A stretch of DNA of 64,000 nucleotides from Rhizophagus clarus (GCA_015698045.1 BLAL01000049.1:390647-454646); one strand, 5' to 3'; counted from the stretch's first letter, positions 1-11,585 are shown. The notes: generated by a model not told the origin, from the letters alone. Numbers and translations are program-made.

Positions 1-2
1 AC

Positions 3-3000
3 CCAAAACAAGACTGTGCATTACTTGCTCAATTATATCAAATGGGAATTCTTGCTAATAATTCAATTCAGACCTTCTGGTAATGCTTCAATCAAGCGTT
101 AAGTGATAATAAAAAAAATTATGATAGAAAGCGTAGAATATTATCAATTATTTCAGATGACTTCATCTATGATGAATTACAAGAAAACTTGGGTGTAAGT
201 AATTTCAAAAATTCTAATATTATAAGTAATACTAAAAACTCATCAACAACTTACAATTTAAGGGTTGGATGACATACTATTTTTGAATCATATAAACATG
301 CACGAATAAATGGTTATGGAGTACCTGTACTAGATAAACCAATTTTTCATCAAATAAAACTTACTTCTGAACAACTGCAACAGTTTGAATTATTCTTTTC
401 AACAAAAGAACATGTGAATATGAGTTCTTATAAAACTGACAATGAAAGTGGCTTACCTGTACTTTATTTACAAGATCACAAGCAAGCTCTATAGGACCAA
501 TTTTGTGAAAAATATCCAAATGGAATGTAAAGAACATCTTTTTTGACGTAATTGAATAGTAAACGCTTTATATATGAACATATCTGCCGATTTGCAGAAT
601 TTACCGATCATCAGTTGTGTGGTGCAGTACTGATTAAAATTGATCAAAACCATTCTCACATAAGAAAAAATAATCAAAAAATATAAAAAAATAAGTAAAA
701 TAACCTTTTAAGATCCCTCCCAAAAAATTTACCTCTTTTAATCTGAGCCCAGTAGAAGAAATTTCTAAAAAAAAAGGAAAAAAATATTATAAAGTTAGTC
801 CATTAAAAAAAAGAAACAAAATTCCAGAATATTTAACAATTTAACGAAAAAAAATTAATTTAAAAATAATTAATAACAAATATCAAATAGATTTTAATAA
901 AAAACTATTCAATACATAATTTAAATTTGTTAAAATATCATTATTAACACAGAGCTATTTATTTATTTAAAGATTTTTTTGAATAATTTTGCTATTTATA
1001 CAAGATTTTTTTATAAACTATAAAAAAAAAAAATAAAAAAAAAATAAAAAAAAATAGCTGCAAGTTGTATACAATGTAAAATAACTACTGGTATACTTGT
1101 AAAAATTCTCAACTTACTTTGGTGAGAAAATTGATGGGAAGTTGATGGAGAGTTCAATAGGAAGTTCACGAAAGAAAAAAATTTTTTAACGCTACTTTAT
1201 TGAAGTAATTTTTTGATATCATATGTCATATGATAATGTAGCACAAATATAACCATTTTTGTGAAACTTGCAAAACTTATTTTTTATTAAATTAACGTCA
1301 AATTCCTTAATTTAGGTTAATTTCGTTAATTCTGCCGATCGGCCTATATAAGAAAATTTGGATGGACTTTGCTCAGAATGTAATGAATGTGGATATCAAG
1401 TATTTGCAAATATTGAAAAACTTAATATTACAAACCTATTACTTTGGGTAAGTTTTTGATAATTTTAGCAATTGGTAATGCTAAAATAATCATATATTTT
1501 TTTATAATAGAATGAATTAATTGATGCTGTCCAAAATTTATGACGCTACTTTAGAAAAAATTATCCAAAGCAGTTAAATGTATCACAAGATGGAATTATT
1601 GCAATACATGATTCTTGTTTGACACATTGTTTATGACATGCTTTTGGTAACTATGAAGTAATATATTCCAATACTTGTAGTAATTGTAAAAATCTATTTA
1701 TTTTTTTTAAAAATCTAAAAAAATATTTGCCATTAAATCAATATGAAAATCTTGATAATTACCAAAAATGATTGATTGCATTTATGTTACACCATACCTG
1801 TAAAATTTACCTCAATGCACAATTGTCTACTACTCTTTCCCAACTTGATTATAATAAAGCTTTGATTATTGTGGATTATAAAATGCGAATTAATCCTAAA
1901 AAAGCAAGAGAAACAAAAGATAAATGGTTTAGAAAACGTGGATTGACTCTGCACACTGTATTACTATATACCAAAGATCAAAATACTAATAATCTCAATA
2001 TTAATGCTTATAACCACTGAAGTGGAGATATAAAGCAGGACGCTTGGTTTACGACCTCATCATTATATGGAGTATTGGAAACGCTTGAAAAAAAACCTAA
2101 ATATGTTACCATTATATCTGATAATGGTGGGCATTACCATAATACAGAATTAATGATAATATTATCCCATTGGAAAGAGTGATATAATATCTGTATTAAT
2201 AAATGGATTTTTCTAGAAGCTGGTGAGGTGAAATCCACAAGAATATTTATTACCTTTAATTTGCATTTTAAAATTTATATATGACTAAAATTATTATTCA
2301 TCTATCAAGATTACACATGTAATCAAGTACTATGTTAAACTTGGTTATAAGATTGCTTCTGGTGAAGATATTGAAATGGCAATTAAAGGTCTATCTGGCA
2401 CTCATATAGCAAATCTTCAACCCAATAGAGAACAAGGTAAATATTTCTATTATATTGTAATTTTTAAAAATAGGATAAATAATTTTTTTTTTTTTTTGAA
2501 TTTATAAAAAAGAAAAATAAAAAATAGAAACTATTACAGAAATTCAAAATTGGAATGAATTTACCTGGGTGTATAATGATGAAGAAACTGGATATATTCA
2601 TACACGACCCTTACCAAGATTTGGCGAGTTGAATAAATTTTCCCCCAGTAAAATTCAAAAAATTGTTAAAAATCGAATAATCATCAAGCCAAATCCTATT
2701 ATTTCAGAACATTCAAACTCACAAAAACCTTGGAATATATCAAGGATCAATCACCAAGGTAGAATTTTCTAATTTTTGAATTAGGAGATCTAATTGAATT
2801 ATTCTTATTTTCAGATGCTATCAAAAATTTAGAAAATCAAATGAATGAATTAGTAAATTAGTCACACGTAATAATTCTGATTGATAATTAAAAAAAAACT
2901 AATCATGTAATATAGAGAATTACAGACATCGATCCAATATATGAAACAGAAGTAGAATTAGATCTGAAACATAAAAGGTTTTCTTTATTTTTCATTTTTA

Positions 3001-3430
3001 CTATCATTATTGTCATTATTACAGTCACCATCACATTCTTAGTCATCTATAGCCATCACTCTTCTTTTATAATAAAATTACTAATAAGTATTTTTGATTT
3101 AGTTTAGAGATTTTTATTTTTAGTTGGGCATTACAACAAAATCAAAAAACTAGAGAACCAGTAAAATGAATACCTATATGTATTAAGGAACTTCTTGAAA
3201 TAATGTTTCATGCAGGTACAGTTGACCCAAAAAAAAAAATGACAGCTGCAGAAATGCGAAGTGAATTAACCTAACGAGTACTAGAAGGAGAAATAGAGAA
3301 AAATGAGGTGCCAAAGGAATCTACTATTGCAAATTGGATTACTTCCTTTTCACGAGGTTGGAAGCATACAATGGCACTTTAAGCAATTGAAGCTGCAGAG
3401 TGTACTTGACAGAAAAGACCAGAAAGTTAT
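3..3430 (+). pseudogene. Decayed multi-exon DDE-type transposase-like gene, left end outside window
   Basis: A broken reading frame runs through the region and enters from beyond the left edge. Recognisable blocks are VNMSSYK (about 418), a Cys-rich block CSECNECGY (about 1370), VDYKMRINPKKARETKDKW (about 1888), ISDNGGHYHN (about 2118) and LEAGEVKS (about 2215). The Asp of VDYKM, the Asp of ISDNGG and the Glu of GEVKS, with 34 residues between the last two, look like a DDE triad of an RNase H-fold transposase; that is inference from spacing. Later exons carry TRPLPRFGELNKFSP (2600), KKMTAAEMRSEL (3235) and ANWITSFSRGWKH (3335). Many TAA/TGA/TAG codons interrupt it and a TIR element is inserted at 580-1348. 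It resembles a very large Glomeromycotina family, usually unannotated. It is not functional here. Confidence 0.6.
580..1348. mobile_element. 769-bp TIR element, copy A, inserted in the DDE-type pseudogene
   Basis: The ends are inverted copies of ATATnnGCCGAT followed by a related GCAGAATT block: about 580-605 left and 1325-1348 right. The body is AT-rich with long A and T runs and no coding frame. It aligns end to end with 52513-53277, for example GCCGATCATCA near the left end and CCTTAATTTAGG near the right. It separates two halves of the flanking gene (TTTATATATGAA on the left, GAAAATTTGGATGGA on the right), so it is an insertion. The target duplication is not clean; TATATGAA/TATAAGAA is an imperfect candidate. 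Non-autonomous, superfamily unknown. Confidence 0.75.
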
Positions 3431-3512
3431 TTTAAAATTAATCTTTATGTATTTTTAAGCGTAAATTATATAATAAAATATAGTAATATATAAAATTTTA
3501 TTATTTTCAAAG

Positions 3513-3747
3513 TAAGGTTGCTGGGCGAAACTAGATAGTTTAGCAAACTGTCTAAATGTTGAAAGGATAAAACTTGACAAAACTATATTAAAATCTTAGT
3601 AAAAAATTAGCGAAACTTGACAAATATCAAAACTTATAGTAAATCATATTAAATAGCAAAACAATAGTAAAGTATTATTAAAAAATCAGTAAAATTAGAA
3701 TTTAGATGTTTAGCCAAATTTAAAATTAGTTTAGACAGGCAACCTTA
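3513..3747. mobile_element. hAT-type MITE, 235 bp, with 8-bp target duplication
   Basis: The ends are imperfect inverted repeats beginning TAAGGTTGC (3513) and ending GCAACCTTA (3747); similarity continues to an AAACTA block 21 bases in. The 8 bases TTTCAAAG directly precede (3505-3512) and follow (3748-3755) the element. An 8-bp duplication is typical of the hAT superfamily. There is no coding capacity. A decayed hAT transposase lies at 38.1-39.4 kb, but nothing shows that the two are partners. Confidence 0.85.
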
Positions 3748-3755
3748 TTTCAAAG

Positions 3756-4300
3756 GCTGAAATCTGGCCCGCACATATAGTAAACTCTTTTTTTTACATA
3801 TGAATGAATGATTTTTTTTCATTTTCTTAATCTTCGGGTCTTGTTTTACTTATCATGTGTCTTTATTTAAAGTTAGTGCATAATCTATGAGATTTTCTTT
3901 TTAGAATTTTGGTATTTATCGCAAATTTGTTAAATTTAACCCCTTTTTTACATATAAAATAATGCTGATCTTAACTGAATCAGCAATTAAATTTTTTCAA
4001 AGTTAATATTATGATTAGAATGATTTATAAATCTGTGTTACAAAATTTTAGCAGTTAATGTTGCAAAACTTTTTTTTGAAATAAATTTTACATACTTTTC
4101 TACATATCTATCCTCAATTCCTCTTTTTTTATTACATACTCTTTCTTTTTCTTTTTCACGCATTTTTTCTTTTTCACTTTTCCACATTCTTTTTGTATTA
4201 TTTGAATATCTTATAGGTCTCAGCTTTTATGTTAATTTGGAAGACTAGATATATGTACGCGAATGTATGAAGAGTATAGGTCTATTCGGTCAATAAGTAT
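3756..4300. other. AT-rich non-coding stretch
   Basis: Long T tracts with no open frame of substance. It leads into the intron-signal array that follows. I see no gene. Confidence 0.5.
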
Positions 4301-6120
4301 TTTTTTTAGTTTTTTTTCATTTTAACGAATATTTCTAATTAGGTTTTTTTTTGAGTTCTCTGGATATGAAAATAGATAAGTAAAAAATTTAAAAAGTTTT
4401 TTTTTTATTTTAATAATCACTAGTAATTGTTTGTTTTATTTTATTTTAGGATATTTTTCAAGTCTAAAAGTGCGAACCTGTAAAGTAAAAATAAATTTTT
4501 TATATAACAAATATTACTAATTGTTCATTTATCTTTTTTTTTAAACCATTTTTTTGAGTTACTCTAAATATAGGAAGTTGGGAAGTAAAAAAAAAACATT
4601 TTTTTTTAGATGTTTTTTTTCAGGTTTTGGATGTATTTTTTAAGATATTGGAATACATAAATAATCACCAAGAGAAGTTAAAGAAAGAATTTCTTTTAAA
4701 GTTAATAATTATTTATAATAAAATATTTTTAACATTTCATTCTTTTTTTTTTTTATAAATGGTCTTCAGGTTTTAATAAAATGACTTCTATCAGTTTGAT
4801 ATTTTTTTTTTTGTAGATATGTATGGAAAATTCAGTGAAGAAGATACTTCTTTTTTACATTGGATAAATTCTTTCAATAAAATGATCACTAATATTTCAT
4901 TTCTTTTGTAGACGGTTATTCTTTGAGATACTTAGACTACGCATAGGAAAATTATTTTATTATTATTCTGAATAAATTCATTTTATGAAACGTTTACTGA
5001 CATTTTGTCTTCCTTTTTTTAAATAGTTAAAGATATGCAAAATTTCAGTGAAGTATTTATCTATTTTCTTTTTTTTTAATGAAACATTTTCTAACATTTT
5101 ATTCTTTTTTTTTTTAAATGATTATATGACTTCAAATCCTTAAAAGTACAGAATATCTATATCAGTAAGTAAAAAAAAGAAATATTTTTTTTTTCTTTTT
5201 TATTTAATTAACATTAGTAATTTTTTTTTTTAGCCATTTTATCAAGTCTTTGGAAGTGGTAATTTTGGAAGTAAAAAATATTTTTTTTTCAAACTTTTTT
5301 ATTTAATAAAGTAAACAAATATTATACTAACTGTTTGTATTTTTTTTTCATTTTTCATTTTATTTTTAGGTAATTTTTTTGAATATGACTGTAGAATAGA
5401 TATTAGTTAATTAGAAACAGCATTATCAGGAATTCTGAAATACGATCTAACAGAAAAGAGAATTACTAAACTTTAGGATTAAATTTGCACATGAAAAAAA
5501 TTATCTTTTATTTTTTTTAATTTAACAAATATTTTATTTACTAACTATTTATTTTTTTTAGCAACTTACTCATCGTATCCTTTTGGATATGTAAATTTCA
5601 GTTTAGATTTTTTCTTTTTGTTTTTCTTTAATTTAAATAATTATTACTAACTATTTTTTTATTTTTCTTTATTTTAGTACATATGAAAAATTTGATGAGA
5701 ATTAAGAAAGATTTTTTGAAACAGTTACTAATATTTATTTTGTTTTTTTTTTTTTACAAGCCTGTTTTTCAGATATTTGGATGATTGCCATGATAAAAAA
5801 TTGGCAAAATTTTCAATTATGAGGATATGTATCATATTTAATAGCTTGATATTCTTGAAAGGGATTTATTATTCTTTTACATTACTAATTATTTATTTTG
5901 TTTTCTCTTTTTTAAGCAATTTTCAAGTCTCTCTGGATATTATAGGTGAATGTTAAAGCATGATGTAGTGAAATTATGGTAACTATATGTGTAACACTGG
6001 CAAGTAAAAAAATAATTATTTTCAAATTTTTTTAATTTAACGAACCTTACTAACTATTCATTATTCTTTTTTTAGGTGTTTTTTTCAGACTGATAATACT
6101 TTACAAGTTACTAAATATAA
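4300..6120 (+). repeat. Degenerate array of intron-like modules
   Basis: About 14 units at 80-210-base spacing repeat the same order of signals: GTAAGTAAAAA-like sequence, an AT-rich stretch, ACTAAC/ACTAAT, a pyrimidine run, AG, then 25-45 bases such as TTTTTCAAGTCTCTGGATAT. Branch-like sites are near 4425, 4517, 4893, 4997, 5092, 5327, 5538, 5645, 5727, 5888 and 6047. The order matches fungal introns (donor, CTAAC branch, polypyrimidine tract, AG) separated by tiny exons. No long frame joins the short segments. It may be a decayed gene of many micro-exons or a satellite that grew from an intron-exon unit. Confidence 0.45.
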
Positions 6121-6490
6121 ACTTTGTAACTGTGGGATTATAGTTGATATTTTGTTTATTTAATTGCTTAATATTGATACTAAAGCTACTGAAATAATAT
6201 ATAATAATATAATATATGAAAGAAATAAATACAAATTTATAAATACAAATTAATATTACATTATAATGAATATGAAATAAATACCAAATAATAAATAATA
6301 ATAAATGTAATAAATAAAATTCTTTAAGGATTCCTTAATAGTAAATTTAAGATTCTTAAAAATTCTATAAAAATGCTTAGATAGGAAATCTTTGTGGATG
6401 AGAAAGGTTCTTTAGGGATCTTTATTAATTATGAGATTTTTGATTTTCTAGGAATTTAAATCCTAAAAAATTTACTGATACAGTTACTAT
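6120..6490. repeat. AT-rich simple sequence and ATTCTTAAAG-type short repeats
   Basis: 6190-6310 is nearly pure A/T with ATAATA and AAATAAATAC repeats. 6310-6470 repeats variants of GGATTCTTTAAGGATTCCTTAA. No coding signal. Confidence 0.5.
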
Positions 6491-6499
6491 TTACAAATA

Positions 6500-7075
6500 A
6501 ATGGATTAGTAGAAAGATTTAACAAGACATTATGCGAATCTCTGACAAAATTAGAAGGAAATAATGATTGGGACAAAAAAATAGCACTAGTATTATTTGT
6601 ATATAGGAACAAAAAACATAGTTCAAGTAAAGTAAAACCATTTTACTTAACTTATGGAAGAGAAGCAAGATTACTAATAGATAAAATGAGCAAAGAAAAT
6701 AAGGATTCATCAATTAATAAAAGAATTACCAGATATTAGAAAACAAGCTGAGAATAAAATTGAAGAATTACAATAAAAACAGAAAGATTACTATGACAAA
6801 AAGAATAAAAGAAAAGAGACTTATCAAATAAAAGAAAAAGTTTTCAAATATAATATAGTTAAAGATAAATAATGGTCAGGAAAACTAGAAGAAAAATGGA
6901 AAGGACCTATTATATATACAAAATTTTATTGAATAGATCATATAAGATTAAAGAATTAGATAGACGAATCATAAAAACACTAGTAAATGGGAATTTGTTG
7001 AAGAAATATTATGATAGAAAAACTTTTGAGCTGATGATTGTAATTTGTGAGAACAAATTTTTCAGGAAAGGATAG
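6500..7075 (+). pseudogene. Ty3/gypsy retrotransposon integrase C-terminal fragment
   Basis: The frame begins NGLVERFNKTLCESLTKLEG, the hallmark stretch around the catalytic Glu of LTR-retrotransposon integrases (N-G-x-V-E-R-x-N). It continues through WDKKIALVLFVYRNKKHSS and KPFYLTYGREARL, the usual Y-R-x-x-x-H and P-F-x-L-x-Y-G-R-E motifs, then KWKGPIIY and a tail ending at 7075. The Asp catalytic residues, reverse transcriptase and gag are missing to the left. In-frame stops and at least one frameshift are present. It is a 5'-truncated relic; the sequence after it may be the 3' LTR but has no partner in the window. Confidence 0.8.
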
Positions 7076-7079
7076 TTTG

Positions 7080-7660
7080 TAGCATGAAAATTACAGTAAC
7101 AAAAATAATTAAATAGTAACATAATAGATAAAAAGGTTACAAAATACAAATCATATGATAATAATCAGATGTAAATACAATTATATCACTTAAACATAAG
7201 CACGTGATATAACTGGATGGAAGTACAAATTATTTTAGAATTTATTTTTAGTTTAGATTTTAGTTTAGATTTTATTTTATTTACTTTTAAATTAGAAAAA
7301 AATAGTATTAGAAATATAGCAAGAATAATTTCTTATAGTGATTTAGTCAAAGGAATGGTTGGAAGAGAGGAATGATGTAATGCCAAGCATTATAAATATC
7401 TTTAACATTTCAGATCTTTTTAAATGATGTAATGCTAAGGGGAATGAATAACTATTTTAGGAAGGAAGGAAGACAGGATTTAATAAAAGAATATTTTGTA
7501 GAATTTTGTAGGATTTTATAGAATTATAAGTTTAGTGAAAATATTATTTTGTATAAAAAAGGTCAATTTTTGACTTAATTTCAACATCAATCTGATCAAT
7601 AATATTATTTAATAAATAAAAGGAAATTTTGCTTAAAAGAAATTTTGGAAGAAGAAAAAT
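7080..7660. other. Non-coding, possible 3' LTR remnant
   Basis: This follows directly on the gypsy integrase tail and contains GGAATGATGTAATGCCAAGCATTATAAATATC and a related GATGTAATGCTAAGGGGAATGAATAA. That fits an LTR promoter region, but no second copy exists here, so the LTR call cannot be supported. Confidence 0.25.
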
Positions 7661-7675
7661 TATATTTAAATGAAA
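7661..7675. repeat. Target-site duplication, left copy (TATATTTAAATGAAA)
   Basis: Perfect 15-base match to 9658-9672. Together they bound the ORF1-only retroposon, and the right copy follows its poly(A). Confidence 0.85.
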
Positions 7676-9657
7676 GGTCGACTTGTGAACCAAATTTTTA
7701 CGGAAGAAAAAATATTTTATTTTGTCTATAGGACATTTATTTTATTATGAAATACTGCAAATAAACAATAAAAATGGACTTCTCAACCCAAGAAACACTT
7801 TATAATGACCTGAAGTGGTTTTTCAAACATAATAAAGAAAGTATTATGCAAACTATAGCAATAGAAGTTAAAGGCATACTAGCTATGAATATGGACTTTT
7901 CCAACCAAGTAGAAGTTGATGATAAGCTGTTGAAAGGATTTCTTTCTTCAAATAAAGATGTTATGCAACTAATAGAACCTCCACCTCTTGCTAAATTAAA
8001 GCCAAAGAGCTTTTTATTACCCTTTTTCATGACGGCTATTATCGGTCATTTTGTTAAAGATTGCAAGTATCATGACTGGAAGATCTGCGCAACCAATTTG
8101 AAAACTCAGCCCCTGTGCAATAACAACATACTACTCCCGATATAGCAATTTTTCAACCCATATAATACCAATCAGATTTAATGAATCTGGATAACACAAT
8201 ATAGAACACTATGGGTACGGTACCTAGTACTCCACATTATTCCAACCCAATCACACTACCTGCTACGCTTTTATTTCAGTCTCAGAAAAAATCTGCTAGA
8301 AAGAAGCTGAAGAAACTCCAACAACAACAGCAAACACCAGATGATAATCCCTTTATAGTTTCTAGCGGTCAATCACCTGAGCAAATACCCCCAGTTCAAA
8401 GGTGGTTGGTTACCTTTAACAACATTCCTTCTCTACCAGTGACGTCTTTGAAAAGTAGTGATAATAAAAAACCTTTGGAGTAATCACAGAATAATCAGAA
8501 TAAAAATAGAAAACAAAAACATTTAGCAGACAATTTCAATAATTCTAACTTTATCTTTACTGATTATTGTTTCCAGTAAGAAGAATAGGCACAGCTGTTG
8601 GACTTAATAGTATATGATATACTGGTCAAGTGGGATAGTTATACTCTTCTTGGGAACCTTAGTTTCTGAAGAAAAATCGTATCAATCAGCATAAGGGTGC
8701 ACAAAAAGTATCTTTCAGCAAGGGTGAGATTGATACCAAATCACGTGTGCCCTAAAGCATACAATGGACCATCAGACTAGGAGGAATTCCTATTAGATAG
8801 TTTTCAGCGTCGTGAAACCTTTCAAAACGCAAGCAAAAAGAAAAGTTCTAAGTGGTCATTACTAATATACTGGCAGATATGACTGAATCCTTCTTATTTC
8901 CCAACTGCACTTCTAGTCTATTTTTGACTGAGAGTAGAATGAAATCTTTTAAGATTATCAAAGAATCCTCAGGGCAAAGAAAGTTAATTAGATATTTCGC
9001 AATATGGGATCAAGCTTCTAAATGTATAAATATTCTTTAACTTTGAAATAATGTTAGTCTGTTATGGTATCGTTATTCTTCCCTAAACTTGGATTCAAGA
9101 AATGTCCTCCAGTTAGAATTGGCAATACTGGTAATACTTCTAGGTGCTTCAAGTCTACCTCTCATCAAAATACTAATTCTCAACTTTCAGGTAACCTTAG
9201 GTTCTATAACCAGAAGAAGAAGGATAATTCAACATCAAATTCTAGGCAGACCAATAAGAAGAACTCTCGCTCTAGATCTAACCAGTCCAATTGGCCTAAT
9301 ATAAAACAATTAATAGTAGGATTGAAGGCCCTTTTGAAACAATTTATATGATTTTGTAGTCTAGATTTAACAGTTTAGCACATAGGAATCTTTTGATTTA
9401 TTCATATTTTTTGTTTTTATTAGTTTATCCTTCTAGAATATTTTTTTTCTTTTTCGTTTCCCTTATTCCTTTAAATCTATATATAGACTTCCTATTGCCT
9501 CTTAAAAATAGGCTATCATAGTTAGTCATAACAGGTATTTATCACATGATATTGCGGTACATGTAGATGAAACGGTATATCTTTTATTTCATATTGTAAT
9601 TTTTGTGATACATTTTAATAAATTTATGCATTTGTTTTGACTAAAAAAAAAAAAAAA
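7676..9657 (+). mobile_element. ORF1-only non-LTR retroposon, copy 1 (1,982 bp)
   Basis: Bounded by a 15-bp target duplication (7661-7675 and 9658-9672) and ended by a run of 15 A at 9643-9657. These are the marks of target-primed reverse transcription. The 5' leader (ACCAAATTTT soon after the start) resembles that of the minus-strand copy at 40663-42603, and the lengths match (1,982 and 1,941 bp), so both look full length. It carries an ORF1-like reading frame only; no endonuclease or reverse transcriptase is present. It presumably depends on a LINE in trans. Confidence 0.8.
7774..9351 (+). pseudogene. ORF1-like RNA-binding protein of the retroposon, broken
   Basis: An ATG at 7774 opens 123 clean codons (starting MDFSTQETLYNDLKWF); a second block begins at 8211. 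Further blocks match the ORF1 of the 40.7-42.5 kb copy: LIVYDILVKWDS (about 8600) corresponds to ILIYDIPAKWSN, then LGGIPIR..FSASWN (about 8790) to LNALPVRWFPASWS, and RKLIRYFAIWDQ (about 8980) to RKIIGYLSTWDN. The C-terminus (9064-9351) is Asn/Ser/Lys-rich and ends KQLIVGLKALLKQFI. The ILIYDIP-type segment looks like the first strand of an RRM fold, consistent with an RNA-binding ORF1. Several stops and frameshifts make it inactive. Confidence 0.65.
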
Positions 9658-9672
9658 TATATTTAAATGAAA
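9658..9672. repeat. Target-site duplication, right copy
   Basis: Perfect match to 7661-7675, immediately after the poly(A) run. Confidence 0.85.
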
Positions 9673-9868
9673 ATTTGAAAGTATTTTAAATAAAGATTAT
9701 TCTTAAAAATCCTATTGTTCACTTAGATTTAAATAATATTTATTAAAAATATTTTGAAAATATTTATTTTGATATGTCAAATAAAAGGTGAAGTTATGCT
9801 TATTTGAAAATTGAAGTTAAAGAAAAAGTTGTGGCAAAAGCTCTCTAAAAATGAAATTTAAGAAAATT

Positions 9869-10995
9869 TTTTTTTTTTTTTTTTTTATTATCAACATAGT
9901 GGGTCGTGCTTGATAATACAAATGTTAAGAAATACATTAAAATCTACATAAATATAGACTATCAATAAAATATTTCTCTATTAACTATATTATCTATGCT
10001 ATTGCTCCTAAAGGAATACAGCCGACTAGTCACCATGAGTCAATGGTGACATAAGTCACAAAAAACTTAAAAATTTGTCCAATGACCACCCATATTGAAA
10101 TATCCATCTATCCATACCTTATATTTACTAAATATATAATTCAAACTTTTATCTTTAATTCCCACAGATTTTAATTTTTTCTTCCGAGAGTCTATACCAC
10201 GTGATTATTCTAATTTAACTTAGTAAACATTACGATATTCCCAAATCAAATGTTTAAACTGAAGGACTAATGTATCGATAACTTCTCTCATGATTTTATA
10301 TATACTTTGTTCAGGAATTTTCAACTCTTTTAAAAATTCACTGAAACTTCTAGGTATGATTCCTTTGACTAAGCTTAATATTCTAATGTTAGAGGAGTTC
10401 CAACAATCAAGATTGTTTATGTTAGTAAAGATATCATTGTAATCAATATCAACCTTATCTTGTATAACTGGACTAATCAGATTGAATAATTGAGCTTTAG
10501 AATTATGAACTATTTCTATTCTAATATTTTGCGTGGCAGAATATGACCATAAATATTGGTAAGTTTCTAATTCAGTATTACATAGCGCACATCTTTAACT
10601 GCCAATGTAAACTGATGGTGAGCATTTGCATAAATTATCCTGAGTGGATAATTCTTCAGCACATAATTTTATTTTAAAAGAGTTAAATTGGGAATCAAAT
10701 ACAGATATCTCATCAAATTTATCTTTGATGTATCTAAAAGTAAGTGACCAATCAAATGATTCTAAATCAGATAGTGAAGTGAAATATCTGTTCCTATTTA
10801 ACATAAAAAATTGTTCAATGTATTGTGTCTCTTTAATATCTTTAACCATAAGTGTGATATTTCTTTCTATAGACTTGTGATTCCAACATATTGTACCATT
10901 ATGGGCAAGTAGTTTAGGATCAATTACCAAACATTTTTTACTACATGCTTCTTTAGTTAATTTGTCTACAATATTACTATGATCATCAGAGTCAA
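9869..10995 (-). mobile_element. 5'-truncated LINE, 1.13 kb
   Basis: The minus-strand element ends in poly(A), seen as about 17 T at 9868-9884. AAATTTAAGAAAATT occurs at 9854-9868 and again at 10996-11010, a 15-bp target duplication. Only the 3' end of ORF2 and the 3' UTR are present, so it is a typical 5'-truncated insertion. It sits 210 bases from the end of the ORF1-only retroposon, with the opposite orientation. Confidence 0.85.
10060..10992 (-). pseudogene. LINE ORF2 C-terminus (RNase H end and zinc tail)
   Basis: Reading from 10992 down, DDHSNIVDKLTKEA matches the last motif of RNase H domains in fungal LINEs (H-S-G-x-x-x-N-x-x-A-D-x-L-A-K-E-A), here lacking some conserved residues. 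It is followed by LAHNGTICWNHKSIERNI and a 111-codon open stretch to 10595. A stop is followed by CALCNTELETYQYLWS, the C-x2-C...H-like zinc tail of RVT proteins, in which the usual His is Tyr. Further stops occur downstream. The catalytic reverse transcriptase region is absent. Confidence 0.7.
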
Positions 10996-11229
10996 AAATT
11001 TAAGAAAATTATATGAAATAAAATAATAAAAAAAAGAGAATTAATTAAAGAAAATCTAAACCAAGCAAACAAAATGAATTTTATGTGAGAAACTAGCATA
11101 GTACAAATATTACTAATAGGATGATTTTTATTTCACACTGATGACGTATGAAAAAATTTTATTAGGTGTTTATTGATTATTGAACATTAACCAGATAAGC
11201 CATTTTTTTACCATTACAGGTAGGATTGA

Positions 11230-11585
11230 AAAGTGTACTGTACTGTACTAATACAATTAGTACAATATGTATTGTACTATACTGTACTAAAATTTTTTAG
11301 TACAGTATACTTTTTTAGAACTTTTTTCAAATTTAATTTATGTAATTATCTTGGCATTTAATAGTTTAATTTGAACAAACTTTTTTTTATTTTGTAAAGA
11401 TCAATAAGATCTATAAAAACAAAAAAAAATTCTTATAAATTGAATTACTAGATATCAAAAAACTCATTAAAAATTTTTGGTTATATTATACTATATAATA
11501 ATATAAAATATTACAAATTAGTACAGTGTACTAACTATACTGTATTGTACTGTATTGTACTAAAATTTTGCTTAATACATTGTAT
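11230..11585. repeat. TGTAC-rich repeat pair
   Basis: 11230-11310 and 11520-11580 both consist of overlapping TGTACT/AGTACA motifs, for example TGTACTATACTGTACTAAAATTTT and TGTACTGTATTGTACTAAAATTTT, separated by about 200 AT-rich bases. The motifs are self-complementary, so each block can fold. It may be a small MITE, but the edges are unclear. Confidence 0.45.

Noticed and set aside
7080..7660. 3' LTR of the gypsy fragment
   Set aside because: Position fits, but there is no second LTR or clear TG...CA end in the window to support it.
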